Position numbers and translations under genes: made by a program
DNA from: Opitutus sp. GAS368
GTDB taxonomy: Bacteria > Verrucomicrobiota > Verrucomicrobiia > Opitutales > Opitutaceae
Reading direction: 5' to 3'
Assembly (NCBI RefSeq): GCF_900104925.1
Contig: NZ_LT629735.1
Span: 1,706,291-1,770,290 of the forward strand
DNA: 64,000 nt
Part shown: positions 40,890 through 48,889 of the stretch, piece after piece
Layout of the letters: each line of letters starts with the position of its first letter
Position numbering within the stretch: the stretch's first letter is position 1
Notes under the pieces: generated by a model
What the model was told of the DNA's origin: nothing
The model's input: only the letters and a program-made list of their open reading frames with translations
The model's database searches: none

Positions 40890-41501
40890 TCAGCGCTTCG
40901 GCGCGTGGCGCTTTTCCAGGACCGTGAGGGCGTCGCCGAGCGACATCTTCTTCACGCGCAGCAACACGATCAGGTGATAGAGCAGGTCGGCGGCCTCGCC
41001 GGCGAACTCCGCCTTGTCGTTCTTCAGCGCCGCGAGCGCCGTTTCGACGCCCTCCTCGCCGACCTTCTGCGCGACGCGGGCGACACCTTCCTTGGCCAGG
41101 CGCACCGTGTAGCTCTTCTTGTCGCCGCTCTTGAGGCGGGCGACGATCGTGCGCTCCAGCTGGGCGAGAAAACCGACGCCGCTGGCACCGTCGTCACCAA
41201 AACAGCTCGGTGTGCCGCGGTGACAGGTCGGGCCGTCGGGCCGGGCGGTGACGAGCAGCGTGTCGTTGTCGCAATCAACCTTCACGTCCACGAGGTGCAG
41301 GAAATTCCTCGACGACTCGCCCTTGGTCCAGAGCCGCTGCTTGCTGCGGCTGAAGAAGGTGACCTTCTTCGTGCGCAGGGTCTTCTTCAGCGCGGCGGCG
41401 TCCATGTAGCCGAGCATCAGCACCTGCAGGGTGGCGGCGTCCTGCACGATGGCGGGCACGAGGCCGGCGTTCTTCTTCCAGTCGAGTTTCGGGAGTTTCA
41501 T
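40890..41501 (-). CDS. hisIE: bifunctional phosphoribosyl-AMP cyclohydrolase / phosphoribosyl-ATP pyrophosphatase
   Basis: A 203-residue fusion catalysing steps two and three of histidine synthesis. The HisI part has MLGYMDAAALKKTL, TFFSRSKQRLWTKGESS and DCDNDTLLV...PTCHRGTPSCF, which hold the metal-binding Cys/His/Asp residues. The HisE part has VRLAKEGVARVAQKVGEEGVETALAAL and EAADLLYHLIVLL. The fusion and its place as the last gene match the enterobacterial operon. An 81-base gap with a palindromic repeat separates it from hisF. It converges on the decaheme cytochrome gene with four bases between. Confidence 0.96.
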   Translation of the reverse strand: MKLPKLDWKKNAGLVPAIVQDAATLQVLMLGYMDAAALKKTLRTKKVTFFSRSKQRLWTKGESSRNFLHLVDVKVDCDNDTLLVTARPDGPTCHRGTPSCFGDDGASGVGFLAQLERTIVARLKSGDKKSYTVRLAKEGVARVAQKVGEEGVETALAALKNDKAEFAGEAADLLYHLIVLLRVKKMSLGDALTVLEKRHAPKR

Positions 41502-41518
41502 GGCGAGAGGGGGATAAG

Positions 41519-41575
41519 GGTAGGGCGCGGATTCCGTTCCGCGCCAAGGCGGTGAGCGGAGTCACCGCCCTACCA
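41519..41575. repeat. palindromic repeat in the hisF-hisIE gap (family B-like)
   Basis: GGTAGGGCGCGGATTCCGTT with its hairpin partner, then GGCGGTGAGCGGAGTCACCG ending CCCTACC: two adjacent hairpins in opposite orientation framed by GTAGGG/CCCTAC. The layout is that of family B, though the stem sequences differ. Confidence 0.65.
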
Positions 41576-41582
41576 GTTTGAA

Positions 41583-42350
41583 TTATGGGCGGATGGAAAT
41601 GCCGTCGGCGATGAGTTGTTCCTTCAGAGCGGGAATCTTGATGGTGCCTTTGTGGAAAACGGACGCGGCGAGCGCGCCGTCCACACCGGCGAGGCGGAAA
41701 ACATCATGGAAGTGGGCGATGGTGCCCGCGCCACCGGAGGCAACGAGCGGAATGCGCAGCACGTCGCGCACAAGCTTCAGTTGGGCGAGATCATAACCCT
41801 GGCGCATGCCGTCCTGGTTCATGCAATTGAGGACGACCTCACCGGCGCCGAGCTTCTGCGCCTCGCGCGCCCAGTCGATCGTCCGCCAGCGCGTGGACTG
41901 CGTCTTGTCCGGGTCGCCGGTGTATTGCTTCACGAAGTAGTCGCCGGCCTCCTGCCGGCTGTCGATGCCGACGACGACGCACTGCGAGCCGAACTCGGTG
42001 GCCAGCTCGGTGATGAGCGCGGGATTTTCCAGCGCGGGCGAGTTGATGGAGATCTTGTCGGCGCCGCCGTGCAGGATTTGGCGCGCGCCGTCGAGCGAGC
42101 GAATGCCGCCGGCCACGCAGAAGGGGATGTCGAGCACGCGAGCGACGCGGGTCACCCAGTCGGTCGAGACCGTGCGGCCGTCGCTGCTGGCGGTGATGTC
42201 GTAGAACACCAGCTCGTCGGCGCCCTCGTCGCGATAGCGCTGGGCCAGCTCGATGATGTCGCCCACGACCTCGTGGTCGCGAAACTGTGTGCCCTTGACG
42301 ACCTGGCCGTCGCGGACGTCGAGGCAGGGGATGATGCGGCGGGCTAGCAT
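41583..42350 (-). CDS. hisF: imidazole glycerol phosphate synthase, cyclase subunit
   Basis: A 255-residue (beta/alpha)8 barrel. With HisH it converts PRFAR and ammonia to imidazole glycerol phosphate and AICAR. The catalytic Asp residues lie in [17 protein letters not shown] (start) and [11 protein letters not shown], with phosphate-binding loops [13 protein letters not shown] and [13 protein letters not shown]. The start is ATG 42350 (MLARRI). The frame runs upstream into a palindromic repeat. Confidence 0.97.
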   Translation of the reverse strand: MLARRIIPCLDVRDGQVVKGTQFRDHEVVGDIIELAQRYRDEGADELVFYDITASSDGRTVSTDWVTRVARVLDIPFCVAGGIRSLDGARQILHGGADKISINSPALENPALITELATEFGSQCVVVGIDSRQEAGDYFVKQYTGDPDKTQSTRWRTIDWAREAQKLGAGEVVLNCMNQDGMRQGYDLAQLKLVRDVLRIPLVASGGAGTIAHFHDVFRLAGVDGALAASVFHKGTIKIPALKEQLIADGISIRP

Positions 42351-42358
42351 GGGTAAAA

Positions 42359-42447
42359 ATTCCAAAAGCCAATGGCCAAACGCCAAAGGACAGACGAATC
42401 CCTGCATTCGGGCTTTGGAGTTTTGGGGTTTGGCGTTTGTGATTTGG
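42359..42447. repeat. inverted repeat between hisA and hisF
   Basis: CCAAAAGCCAATGGCCAAACGCC and the opposing GGAGTTTTGGGGTTTGGCGT with the tail TTGTGATTTGG form an inverted pair across the whole gap. The A+T-rich CCAAA/TTTGG composition contrasts with the surrounding genes. Confidence 0.6.
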
Positions 42448-43176
42448 TCAACATGCGAGAGCCTCCTTCAGCGTGAACTTCTTTTCGTAGAGCGCCCGGC
42501 CTACGATGGCGCCGGCGCTGCCGGTGGTCTTCAGCCCACGCAGGTCGTCGAGCGACGACACGCCGCCCGAGGCCTGGATTTGCAGGGAGGGAAATTTCTT
42601 CACGAGTCGGGCATAGAGGGCGCGGTTCGGGCCCGTCAGCTTGCCGTCGCGGCTGATGTCGGTGCAGAGGATGTGGACCAGCCCGGCCAGGAGAAACCCG
42701 GTGAGGAAATCGTCCAGCGCCACGCCGGTGCTTTCCTGCCACCCGGCGGCGGCCACGCGGGGAATGCCGGCGACATCGAGGCGGACGTCCGGCGATAGGA
42801 TGATCTTTTCCGGACCAAACTTCCTGAGCCAGTCGTGGACCAGCGCAGGCTGCCTGACGGCGACACTGCCGACGATGACCCGTTGGGCGCCGGCGGCGAG
42901 GAGCGCGGCAATCTGCGACTCGTCGCGGATGCCGCCGCCAGTCTGCATGCGCAGGCCGCTGCCGCGGGCGATTTTCTCGACCAGCGCCGTCTGGCGCTTC
43001 GCGGGATCCTTGGCGCCATCGAGGTCGACGACATGCAGCCACGTGGCGCCGGACGCGGCGAAATCCTGCGCGACGGCGAGCGGGTCGTCGCCGTAGGATT
43101 TCTCCTGGTCGAACCTGCCTTCGGTCAGGCGCACGACGCGGCCCCCGCGGAGATCGATGGCGGGATAAATAATCAT
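42448..43176 (-). CDS. hisA: phosphoribosylformimino-AICAR ribotide isomerase
   Basis: A 242-residue (beta/alpha)8 barrel isomerising ProFAR to PRFAR. The start [19 protein letters not shown] contains the general-base Asp; the second catalytic Asp is in [16 protein letters not shown]. Phosphate loops are [30 protein letters not shown] and [16 protein letters not shown]. All are standard. It lies between hisH and hisF as in enterobacteria. Confidence 0.97.
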   Translation of the reverse strand: MIIYPAIDLRGGRVVRLTEGRFDQEKSYGDDPLAVAQDFAASGATWLHVVDLDGAKDPAKRQTALVEKIARGSGLRMQTGGGIRDESQIAALLAAGAQRVIVGSVAVRQPALVHDWLRKFGPEKIILSPDVRLDVAGIPRVAAAGWQESTGVALDDFLTGFLLAGLVHILCTDISRDGKLTGPNRALYARLVKKFPSLQIQASGGVSSLDDLRGLKTTGSAGAIVGRALYEKKFTLKEALAC

Positions 43177-43231
43177 ACGCGCGCCCTCCCCCGCAGTTGG
43201 TAGTCTGATAGACTACGAAGGGTCGGGCGGT

Positions 43232-43825
43232 TCATACGCGGCCCTCCACGAAGTTTTGCAGCAGGCGGGCGCCGGCGACGCCGGAACGTTCGGGGTGGAA
43301 CTGGCAGCCGGAAAAATTGCCCCGTTGCACGATGGCGGCGAACGGCGTGCCGTGCCGGCAGCTGGCCTGCGTGAAGGCGTTCACCGGCGCGGCGTAGCTG
43401 TGAACGAAATAGAAGCGGGCTTCCGGCTCGATGCCGTCGAGCAGGCCGACCTCGCGGCCGGTCGTGAGCGTGTTCCAGCCCATGTGTGGCACGGTTATGC
43501 CGGGCGAATCGGGCAACAGGGCCACCTGGCCGGGAATGATACCGAGCGTCGACGTGTTTCCTTCCTCGGAAGCCTCGAACAACAGCTGCATGCCGAGGCA
43601 GACGCCGAGCACGGGTTGCGTCAGGCCGCGCACGCAATCCACGAGGCCCTTGGCCTGCAGGCGCTTCATGCCCTCCACAGCGGAACCGACGCCGGGCAGG
43701 ATGACGCGCTCGGCCGCGCGGATGACCGCGGGGTCTGCGGTCAGCTCGCTGTGAAGGCCGAGCCGCTCCAGCGCGAAGCGCACGGAGGCGATGTTGGCGC
43801 CGCCACTGTCGACGATGGCTAGCAT
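43232..43825 (-). CDS. hisH: imidazole glycerol phosphate synthase, glutaminase subunit
   Basis: A 197-residue class I glutamine amidotransferase feeding ammonia to HisF. The nucleophile Cys is in QPVLGVCLGMQLLFEAS; the catalytic His-x-Glu is in FSGCQFHPERSG. LPGVGSAVEGMKRL is the oxyanion-strand region. It precedes hisA with a short gap holding the palindrome TAGTCTGATAGACTA. Confidence 0.96.
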   Translation of the reverse strand: MLAIVDSGGANIASVRFALERLGLHSELTADPAVIRAAERVILPGVGSAVEGMKRLQAKGLVDCVRGLTQPVLGVCLGMQLLFEASEEGNTSTLGIIPGQVALLPDSPGITVPHMGWNTLTTGREVGLLDGIEPEARFYFVHSYAAPVNAFTQASCRHGTPFAAIVQRGNFSGCQFHPERSGVAGARLLQNFVEGRV

Positions 43826-43860
43826 TGGAGCCGCACCGACCCCGGCACGGAGGCTTGGTC

Positions 43861-43884
43861 AGGCGCGGCGGAGTCGCCGCGCCT
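43861..43884. repeat. perfect GC hairpin between hisB and hisH
   Basis: AGGCGCGGCG-GAGT-CGCCGCGCCT: ten-base perfect arms with a four-base loop. No U-run follows in either direction, so it is more likely a repeat or an mRNA-stabilising stem than a terminator. Confidence 0.6.
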
Positions 43885-43901
43885 CCAGGAAAAAATATTC
43901 A

Positions 43902-44966
43902 TCAGAGAACTCCCTTGGTGCTGGGTATGTCGCCGTCGAGGCTGCGGGTGGCGGCCGTGCGCAACACCCGGCCGAAACCCTTGAAGAGGGTTTCGACCAT
44001 GTGGTGCGTGTTCTCGCCCTTCACGCTCATCTGAAGCGTGGCCGCCAGCGCGTCGCTGAGCGAACGGAAGAAGTGCGGCACGAGCTCCGTCGGCAGCTCG
44101 CCGACGACCTCGCGCGGAAATTTGCCCTCGAAGGTGAAATAGGCGCGGCCGCTCAGGTCGAGCGCGATCTGGGCCTGAGCCTCGTCCATCGGCAGCACGA
44201 AGCCATAGCGGCCCACGCCGCGCTTGTCGCCCAGGGCCTGCCGGAGCGCGGTGCCGAGGGCGATGCCCACGTCCTCGACGGTGTGGTGCTCGTCGATCTC
44301 GAGATCACCCTCGCACTTGATGGCCAGGCCGATGCCGGCGTTCTTCGCGATCTGCTCGAGCATGTGGTCAAAGAAACCGATGCCGGTGGCCAGTTGCGCG
44401 GGCGCGGGCGTGTCCAGATCAACCGCGACGGTGATCTTGGTCTCCTTGGTATTGCGGACAATGGTGGCGCGCCGGGGCCCGACGGCAATCACGCGGGCAA
44501 TTTCCGTCCAGCCGAGAGTCTTCCGGTCGTAACGGAAGCTACGCACGCCAAGGTTCTGCGCGAGCTGCACGTCCGTCTCGCGGTCGCCGATGACTGCGGA
44601 CGACTCGCGCGACCAAGACACATCCTTCACGTAGTCGGTGAGCAAGCCGGTCTTGGGTTTGCGGCAGTCGCATTTGTCCGCCGTGGTGTGCGGGCACACG
44701 CGCACGGCCTCGAAGGCGATGCCTTGGGAGGCAAGGATGTCGAGCAGCAGCTTCTGCAGCGGGCGGAACTCCTCCTCGCGGAAACTCGGCGTGCCCAGGC
44801 CGTCCTGGTTGGTGACCATGACAAACGTCCAGCCGGCATCGCGCAGCCGGAGCAGGGCGGGGATGCAGTCGGGCTCGAGGACGAACTTGTCGAGGCGGTC
44901 GATCTGCTGGTCGAACGGCTCCGCAATGAGCGTGCCGTCGCGGTCGATGAACAGGATTTTCTTCAT
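43902..44966 (-). CDS. hisB: bifunctional histidinol-phosphatase / imidazoleglycerol-phosphate dehydratase
   Basis: A 354-residue fusion for steps seven and nine. The N-terminal HAD phosphatase has KKILFIDRDGTLIAEP (nucleophile Asp), MVTNQDGLGTPSF and the zinc-binding CPHTTADKCDCRKPKTG. The dehydratase starts near residue 167 (RRATIVRNTKETKITVAVDLD) and has GFFDHMLEQIAKNAG, EIDEHHTVEDVGIALG and the C-terminal GENTHHMVETLFKGFGRVLR, all metal-binding. This fused form is typical of enterobacteria and some Bacteroidetes and is otherwise uncommon. Confidence 0.97.
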   Translation of the reverse strand: MKKILFIDRDGTLIAEPFDQQIDRLDKFVLEPDCIPALLRLRDAGWTFVMVTNQDGLGTPSFREEEFRPLQKLLLDILASQGIAFEAVRVCPHTTADKCDCRKPKTGLLTDYVKDVSWSRESSAVIGDRETDVQLAQNLGVRSFRYDRKTLGWTEIARVIAVGPRRATIVRNTKETKITVAVDLDTPAPAQLATGIGFFDHMLEQIAKNAGIGLAIKCEGDLEIDEHHTVEDVGIALGTALRQALGDKRGVGRYGFVLPMDEAQAQIALDLSGRAYFTFEGKFPREVVGELPTELVPHFFRSLSDALAATLQMSVKGENTHHMVETLFKGFGRVLRTAATRSLDGDIPSTKGVL

Positions 44967-44981
44967 GACGATGACAGGTGT

Positions 44982-45040
44982 GGGGTCGGTGCTTGCGCCG
45001 ACCTGGTGGTCGAGGTCGCCGCTGGCGGCGACCCTACGGG
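44982..45040. repeat. palindromic repeat family B between hisC and hisB
   Basis: GGGTCGGTGCTTGCGCCGACC and GGTCGCCGCTGGCGGCGACC followed by CTACGG: two hairpins side by side, ending in the CCCTAC signature of family B. It fills the intergenic gap. Confidence 0.65.
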
Positions 45041-45056
45041 AAAAGCGGAACAGGGA

Positions 45057-46154
45057 TCACACACGGGACAAAACCTCCAGGGTGGCGTTGTTTTCCTCGG
45101 CGGTGCCGACGGTGATGCGGATGCAGTTGGAAACGTCCTTGCTGCGGTCGCGCCAGATGACGCCGGCGGCGCGGCCGGCCATCATGGCCCGGGTGGCATC
45201 GGCGACCTCGACGAGCAGGTAGTTGGCATCGCTCGGCCAGACGTGCTTCACGGCCGGCAGCTTCGGTAGCGCCACGGCCAGACGGGAGCGCTCGGCAACG
45301 ATCGCGGCAACGGAATTCCTGGCAGCGACGAGACCGGCCGGGGTGAGGGCGGCGAGGGCGGCAATCAGCACCGGCGCCGGCACCGGGTAGGGTGCGATCA
45401 CCTTCTGCAATACAGCGATCACGGCCGGGTCGGCGATGGTCGTGCCGACGCGGGCGCCGGCGAGGCCGTAGGCTTTCGACAGCGTGCGCAGGACGACGAG
45501 ATTGGGATTCACCGGGATCTCGGCGGCAAGGCTCGGTTGGCCGGAGAAATCCACATAGGCCTCGTCCACCACCACGACCGCGCGGCCCGCAAGCGATTTG
45601 ACCAGCGACAGCACCGCGGCGCGCTCGAGCAGGCCGCCGGTCGGGTTGTTCGGTGAACAGAGGAAGACAAGTTTCACCTCCGGCGTCCCGCCTTCGCCAG
45701 ACGGCTTCGACGCGGCAAGGACGGCCTTGAGCACGGCGGCGGCATCGAGCGCGAAGTTTTTCTCCCGGATGAGCGGCACGGTGACGGTGCGGGCGCCTTG
45801 GATGCCGGCAGCAACGACATACATGCCGTAGGTCGGCGGCGTGATGAGGATGGCGTCCTGCCCGGCGCGACAAAACGTGCGCAGGAGAAGATCGATGCCC
45901 TCGTCCGAGCCGCGAGTCACAAGCACCTGCGCGGCGGCGACGCGGTAGAGCGCGGCCAGCTGCGCGACCAGATCGGCCGGCTGCGGCTCGGGGTAGCGGT
46001 TGAGCAACGGCTTCGCGGCGGACGGAGTCTGAGGGTTTTCGTTCGCGTCCAGCCAGACGCGGCCGCCCTTGGATTCCTTGCGGGCCGAGCTGTAGGCCGT
46101 CAGCGCGAGGATGTCGGGGCGGACGAGGGAGAGAACTTGGTCGACAGAAGGCAT
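45057..46154 (-). CDS. hisC: histidinol-phosphate aminotransferase
   Basis: A 365-residue PLP enzyme of fold type I. WLDANENPQTP is the substrate-binding start; FLCSPNNPTGGLL and VVVDEAYVDFSG (PLP-contacting Asp and Tyr) are followed by LVVLRTLSKAYGLAGARVG with the Schiff-base Lys. The end contains SDANYLLVEVADA and DVSNCIRITVGTAEENNATLEVL. The gene starts 15 bases after the hisD stop, with a palindromic repeat overlapping the hisD end. Confidence 0.96.
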   Translation of the reverse strand: MPSVDQVLSLVRPDILALTAYSSARKESKGGRVWLDANENPQTPSAAKPLLNRYPEPQPADLVAQLAALYRVAAAQVLVTRGSDEGIDLLLRTFCRAGQDAILITPPTYGMYVVAAGIQGARTVTVPLIREKNFALDAAAVLKAVLAASKPSGEGGTPEVKLVFLCSPNNPTGGLLERAAVLSLVKSLAGRAVVVVDEAYVDFSGQPSLAAEIPVNPNLVVLRTLSKAYGLAGARVGTTIADPAVIAVLQKVIAPYPVPAPVLIAALAALTPAGLVAARNSVAAIVAERSRLAVALPKLPAVKHVWPSDANYLLVEVADATRAMMAGRAAGVIWRDRSKDVSNCIRITVGTAEENNATLEVLSRV

Positions 46155-46157
46155 GGC

Positions 46158-46219
46158 TGTAGCGGCGGTCTATGATCGCCGCCGATTGTTTTTACGGCGG
46201 TCATAGACCGCCGCTACAG
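46158..46219. repeat. palindromic repeat overlapping the 3' end of hisD
   Basis: CTGTAGCGGCGGTCTATGAT (46158) and its mirror GTCATAGACCGCCGCTACAG (ending 46219) enclose a short AT-rich centre. The stop codon of hisD at 46170 and the last ~15 hisD codons lie inside it. Confidence 0.8.
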
Positions 46220-47513
46220 AAATATCATCCAGGCGGACGCGCACCGCGCGCTGGTGGGCGGCGAGGCCCTCGGCCAGGGCGAGGCGCTCGACGACCGGCC
46301 CGAGCCTTTGCAAGCCGGCCTGGCTGGCGGTTTGCACGGTCATGGTGCGTTGAAAATCGGCGAGCCCCAGGCCGCTGCAGGCGCGGGCCCAGCCATAGGT
46401 GGGCAGCACGTGGTTGGTGCCGCTGGCGTAATCGCCGAGCGACTCGGGGGTCAGGTCGCCGAGGAAGACGGAGCCGGCGGTGGTGACGGAAGCCAGCAAC
46501 GCGCGCGGGTCGGCCACCTGCAGGATGAGGTGTTCGGGAGCGTAGGCGTTCGCGATGACGACGGCCTCGGCGCGATTCGCCGCGACAAAAATGCGGCTCC
46601 TGGCCAGGGCGCGGCGCGCAATAGCGGCGCGCGGCAAGGTGGAGAGCTGGCGCGCCAAGGCGGCCTGGACGCGGGCGGCGAATTTTTCGCTGAAAGCGAC
46701 GAGCACCACTTGCGAATCCGGGCCGTGTTCGGCCTGCGAGAGCAGGTCGGCAGCGACAAAGGCGGGGTTGGCGCGGTGGTCGGCGATGACGAGCACCTCG
46801 GACGGGCCGGCGGGCAAGTCGATGGCGGCCCCGGCGGCGTCGCGGGCGACCTGCTGCTTGGCTTCGGTGACGAACGCGTTGCCCGGGCCGAAGAGCTTGT
46901 CGCATTTCGGAATGCTGGCCGTGCCGTAGGCCAGCGCGGCGATGGCCTGCGCGCCGCCGACCTTGTAGACCTCGGTGATGCCACAAAAACGCGCGGCGCA
47001 GAGGATCCACGGGTTGATGCGGCCGTTTTTGTCCGGCGGAGTGCAGAGGACGCGCACCGGGTTGCCGGCGAGCTGCGACGGCACCCCGAGCATGAGGGCG
47101 GTCGACGGCAGCGGGGCGCTGCCGCCCGGCACGTAGAGGCCGACGCGGCCAACCGGGCGGACGGTTTTCTCGCAGACGATGCCCGGTTGGGTTTCGATGC
47201 GGAGAGCGCGCGGCTGCTGCGCGGCGTGAAAGGCGCGGATATTCCGGTAGGCGGTGCGCAGCGCGGCCAGGTCGGCGCGCGTCAGGGATTTCTCCGCGGT
47301 GGCAAACTCCGCCGCGCTCACGCGCAGCGAGCGCAGGGTCACCCGGTCAAATTTCTCCGTGAGGCGGCGGAGCGCCGCGTCGCCGTCGCGGCGCACGGCT
47401 GCGACGATCGTCCGCACGGCGGCGGCGACCGCCGGCTGCGCCGACTGGGCCGGACGGCGGAGCGCGGCGGTCTGGCGGGAGGCGGAGAGTTTTTTCCAGA
47501 TCAACGGTTTCAT
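46170..47513 (-). CDS. hisD: histidinol dehydrogenase (C-terminal tail formed by a repeat)
   Basis: A 447-residue enzyme oxidising histidinol to histidine in two NAD+-dependent steps, using zinc. GRVGLYVPGGSAPLPSTALM, VGGAQAIAALAYGT, FGPGNAFVTEAKQQV and DLPAGPSEVLVIAD are the conserved core; SQAEHGPDSQVVLVA and GTNHVLPTYGWARACSGLG supply zinc and catalytic residues. The family normally ends at about HQRAVRVRLDD. Here the frame continues as ISVAAVYDRRKNNRRRS, which is encoded by the palindromic repeat at 46158-46219. Confidence 0.95.
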   Translation of the reverse strand: MKPLIWKKLSASRQTAALRRPAQSAQPAVAAAVRTIVAAVRRDGDAALRRLTEKFDRVTLRSLRVSAAEFATAEKSLTRADLAALRTAYRNIRAFHAAQQPRALRIETQPGIVCEKTVRPVGRVGLYVPGGSAPLPSTALMLGVPSQLAGNPVRVLCTPPDKNGRINPWILCAARFCGITEVYKVGGAQAIAALAYGTASIPKCDKLFGPGNAFVTEAKQQVARDAAGAAIDLPAGPSEVLVIADHRANPAFVAADLLSQAEHGPDSQVVLVAFSEKFAARVQAALARQLSTLPRAAIARRALARSRIFVAANRAEAVVIANAYAPEHLILQVADPRALLASVTTAGSVFLGDLTPESLGDYASGTNHVLPTYGWARACSGLGLADFQRTMTVQTASQAGLQRLGPVVERLALAEGLAAHQRAVRVRLDDISVAAVYDRRKNNRRRS

Positions 47514-47520
47514 TTCAGCG

Positions 47521-47604
47521 TGTCATCCTGAGCGGAGCGAAGCATCCAGCATGATGGCCGTTGGCGGGCGTGGTGCTGGATTCTTCACTTCGTCCGGAAT
47601 GACA
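47521..47604. repeat. palindromic repeat between hisG and hisD
   Basis: TGTCATCCTGAGCGGAGCGA and the opposing CACTTCGTCCGGAATGACA form an imperfect inverted pair. TGTCATCCTGAGCGGAGCGAAG-type sequences are a widespread dispersed repeat in several bacterial phyla, from my general knowledge. Confidence 0.75.
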
Positions 47605-47614
47605 GAATGGTTGG

Positions 47615-48526
47615 TCAGAGCATCATCTTCTCGATCGGCAGCACGAGGATGCTGCTGGCGCCGGCCTTCTTGAGCGATTCCATGGTCTCCCAGAAGACGG
47701 CCTCCGAGCAGACGGCGTGGAGCGCGACCTTGGTGTCGTCGCCGGCCAGCGGGAGGATGGTGGGATTCTCGGAGCCCGGCAGGAGCTTCTTGATCTGGTC
47801 CAGCGAGGCCTTGGGGGCGTGGAGCATGATGTATTTCGTGTCGGCGGCCTTCTGCACGCCGTCGAGGCGGCGGAGCAGGATCTCGAGGGCGTGCGACTTC
47901 TCGGCCGCCAGCTCGCGGGCGTTGCGGAGCAGCACGGCCGTGCTCTTGAAGATGGTCTCGACGGCGCGGAGCTTGTTGGCCTCGAGCGTGGAGCCGCTGG
48001 CGACGAGGTCGCAGATGACGTCGGCCAGGCCGAGGCGCGGGGCGATCTCGACGGAGCCGCTGAGGTAGACGACCTCGGCCTTGATCTTCTGCTCGTCGAG
48101 GTAGCGCCTGGTCAGCTGCGGGTAGGAGGTGGCGATGCGCAGACCCTGCAGGTCCTTCACGCCGGCGTAGGGCTTCTCCTCGGGGAGGGCGAGGGCGAGG
48201 CGGCAGCCGCCGAAGTCGAGCGAACGCTCGACGAAGTAACCGCCCGCCGTGCCGTTGGTGCGGCGCTCGAGCGCGGCCTCCTCCAGGACGTTGGTGCCGA
48301 CGATGCCGAGGTCGCACACGCCGTCCATGACGAGCTGCGGGATGTCGTCGTCGCGGACGAAAAGGATATCGATGGGGAAATTCTCGGCGTGGAGGAGGAG
48401 CTTCTCCTTGGGCGACTTCACGCGGATCCCGCAGCTTTTGAGCAGGTCGAGCGAATCAGTGGAGAGCCGGCCGCTTTTCTGGAGGGCGAGGCGGAGGCGG
48501 TCTTTGGGCGTGGTGATGGGAGGCAT
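47615..48526 (-). CDS. hisG: ATP phosphoribosyltransferase, long form
   Basis: A 303-residue enzyme for the first, feedback-regulated step. [23 protein letters not shown] begins the catalytic domain; [20 protein letters not shown] and [32 protein letters not shown] bind PRPP. The C-terminal ~80 residues ([30 protein letters not shown]) are the ACT-like regulatory domain of HisG-long, so no HisZ is needed. The ATG at 48526 is preferred; a TTG three codons earlier is possible. The attenuator leader lies 130-260 bases upstream. Confidence 0.97.
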   Translation of the reverse strand: MPPITTPKDRLRLALQKSGRLSTDSLDLLKSCGIRVKSPKEKLLLHAENFPIDILFVRDDDIPQLVMDGVCDLGIVGTNVLEEAALERRTNGTAGGYFVERSLDFGGCRLALALPEEKPYAGVKDLQGLRIATSYPQLTRRYLDEQKIKAEVVYLSGSVEIAPRLGLADVICDLVASGSTLEANKLRAVETIFKSTAVLLRNARELAAEKSHALEILLRRLDGVQKAADTKYIMLHAPKASLDQIKKLLPGSENPTILPLAGDDTKVALHAVCSEAVFWETMESLKKAGASSILVLPIEKMML

Positions 48527-48652
48527 GGCGGACAAGGGAGTGACCCGCCGTCGCCCGATGGGCTATGGCGAGGCAAGGAGTGAGAGTGAAAGTGGAGTGT
48601 TTGGCGAGGCGGGGAGCGGGCGGATCGCGTCCCGGGGGCCTGGAACCGGGGC

Positions 48653-48689
48653 AAAGAAAACCCCCGGCGGATGCACCTGCCGGGGGTTT
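48653..48689 (-). terminator. his attenuator: intrinsic terminator upstream of hisG
   Basis: On the minus strand AAACCCCCGGC, a ten-base loop and GCCGGGGGTTT form an 11-bp stem running straight into TTTTCTTT. It lies between the leader peptide and hisG, so it would end transcription before the structural genes. On the plus strand it has no functional U-run. Confidence 0.85.
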
Positions 48690-48730
48690 GGAAAATCGGG
48701 TTCCATCTGCCACGGGCAAGGCGCTCCAGG

Positions 48731-48749
48731 CCTTCCCGAGGAGGGAAGG
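48731..48749 (-). promoter_or_regulatory. pause-type hairpin directly after the his leader peptide
   Basis: CCTTCCC-TCCTC-GGGAAGG: seven-base perfect arms immediately after the leader stop codon. Farther downstream GTGGCAGATGG (48713-48703) can pair back to the His codons (CCATC and CCAC, 48768-48759), or forward to CATCCGCC at the terminator, the alternative pairings expected of an attenuator. Confidence 0.65.
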
Positions 48750-48785
48750 CTAGCTCACGTGGTGATGGTGGTGGTTCGAAACCAT
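48750..48785 (-). CDS. hisL: his operon leader peptide
   Basis: ATG at 48785 encodes MVSNHHHHHVS followed by TAG: five consecutive His codons (CAC CAC CAT CAC CAC) in an 11-codon frame. In enterobacteria, HisL (seven His in 16 residues) senses charged tRNA-His: ribosome stalling at the His run favours the antiterminator. The same parts are present here in the same order, in front of a complete his operon on the same strand. No strong Shine-Dalgarno was identified. Confidence 0.85.
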   Translation of the reverse strand: MVSNHHHHHVS

Positions 48786-48889
48786 GGACTGAGGGTCGCT
48801 TTGATGGCTCCGGTCCGGGGGTGGCGCAAGTATTTTCCTGTGGCGGCGGGGCGCCGACTGCGCAACTTGGTGCGTCATAAGCGACAAGC

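Noticed and set aside
48760-48790. Sequence GGTTCGAAACC suggesting a tRNA T-arm
   Set aside because: No acceptor stem or anticodon arm fits around it; the segment is part of the his leader peptide frame.
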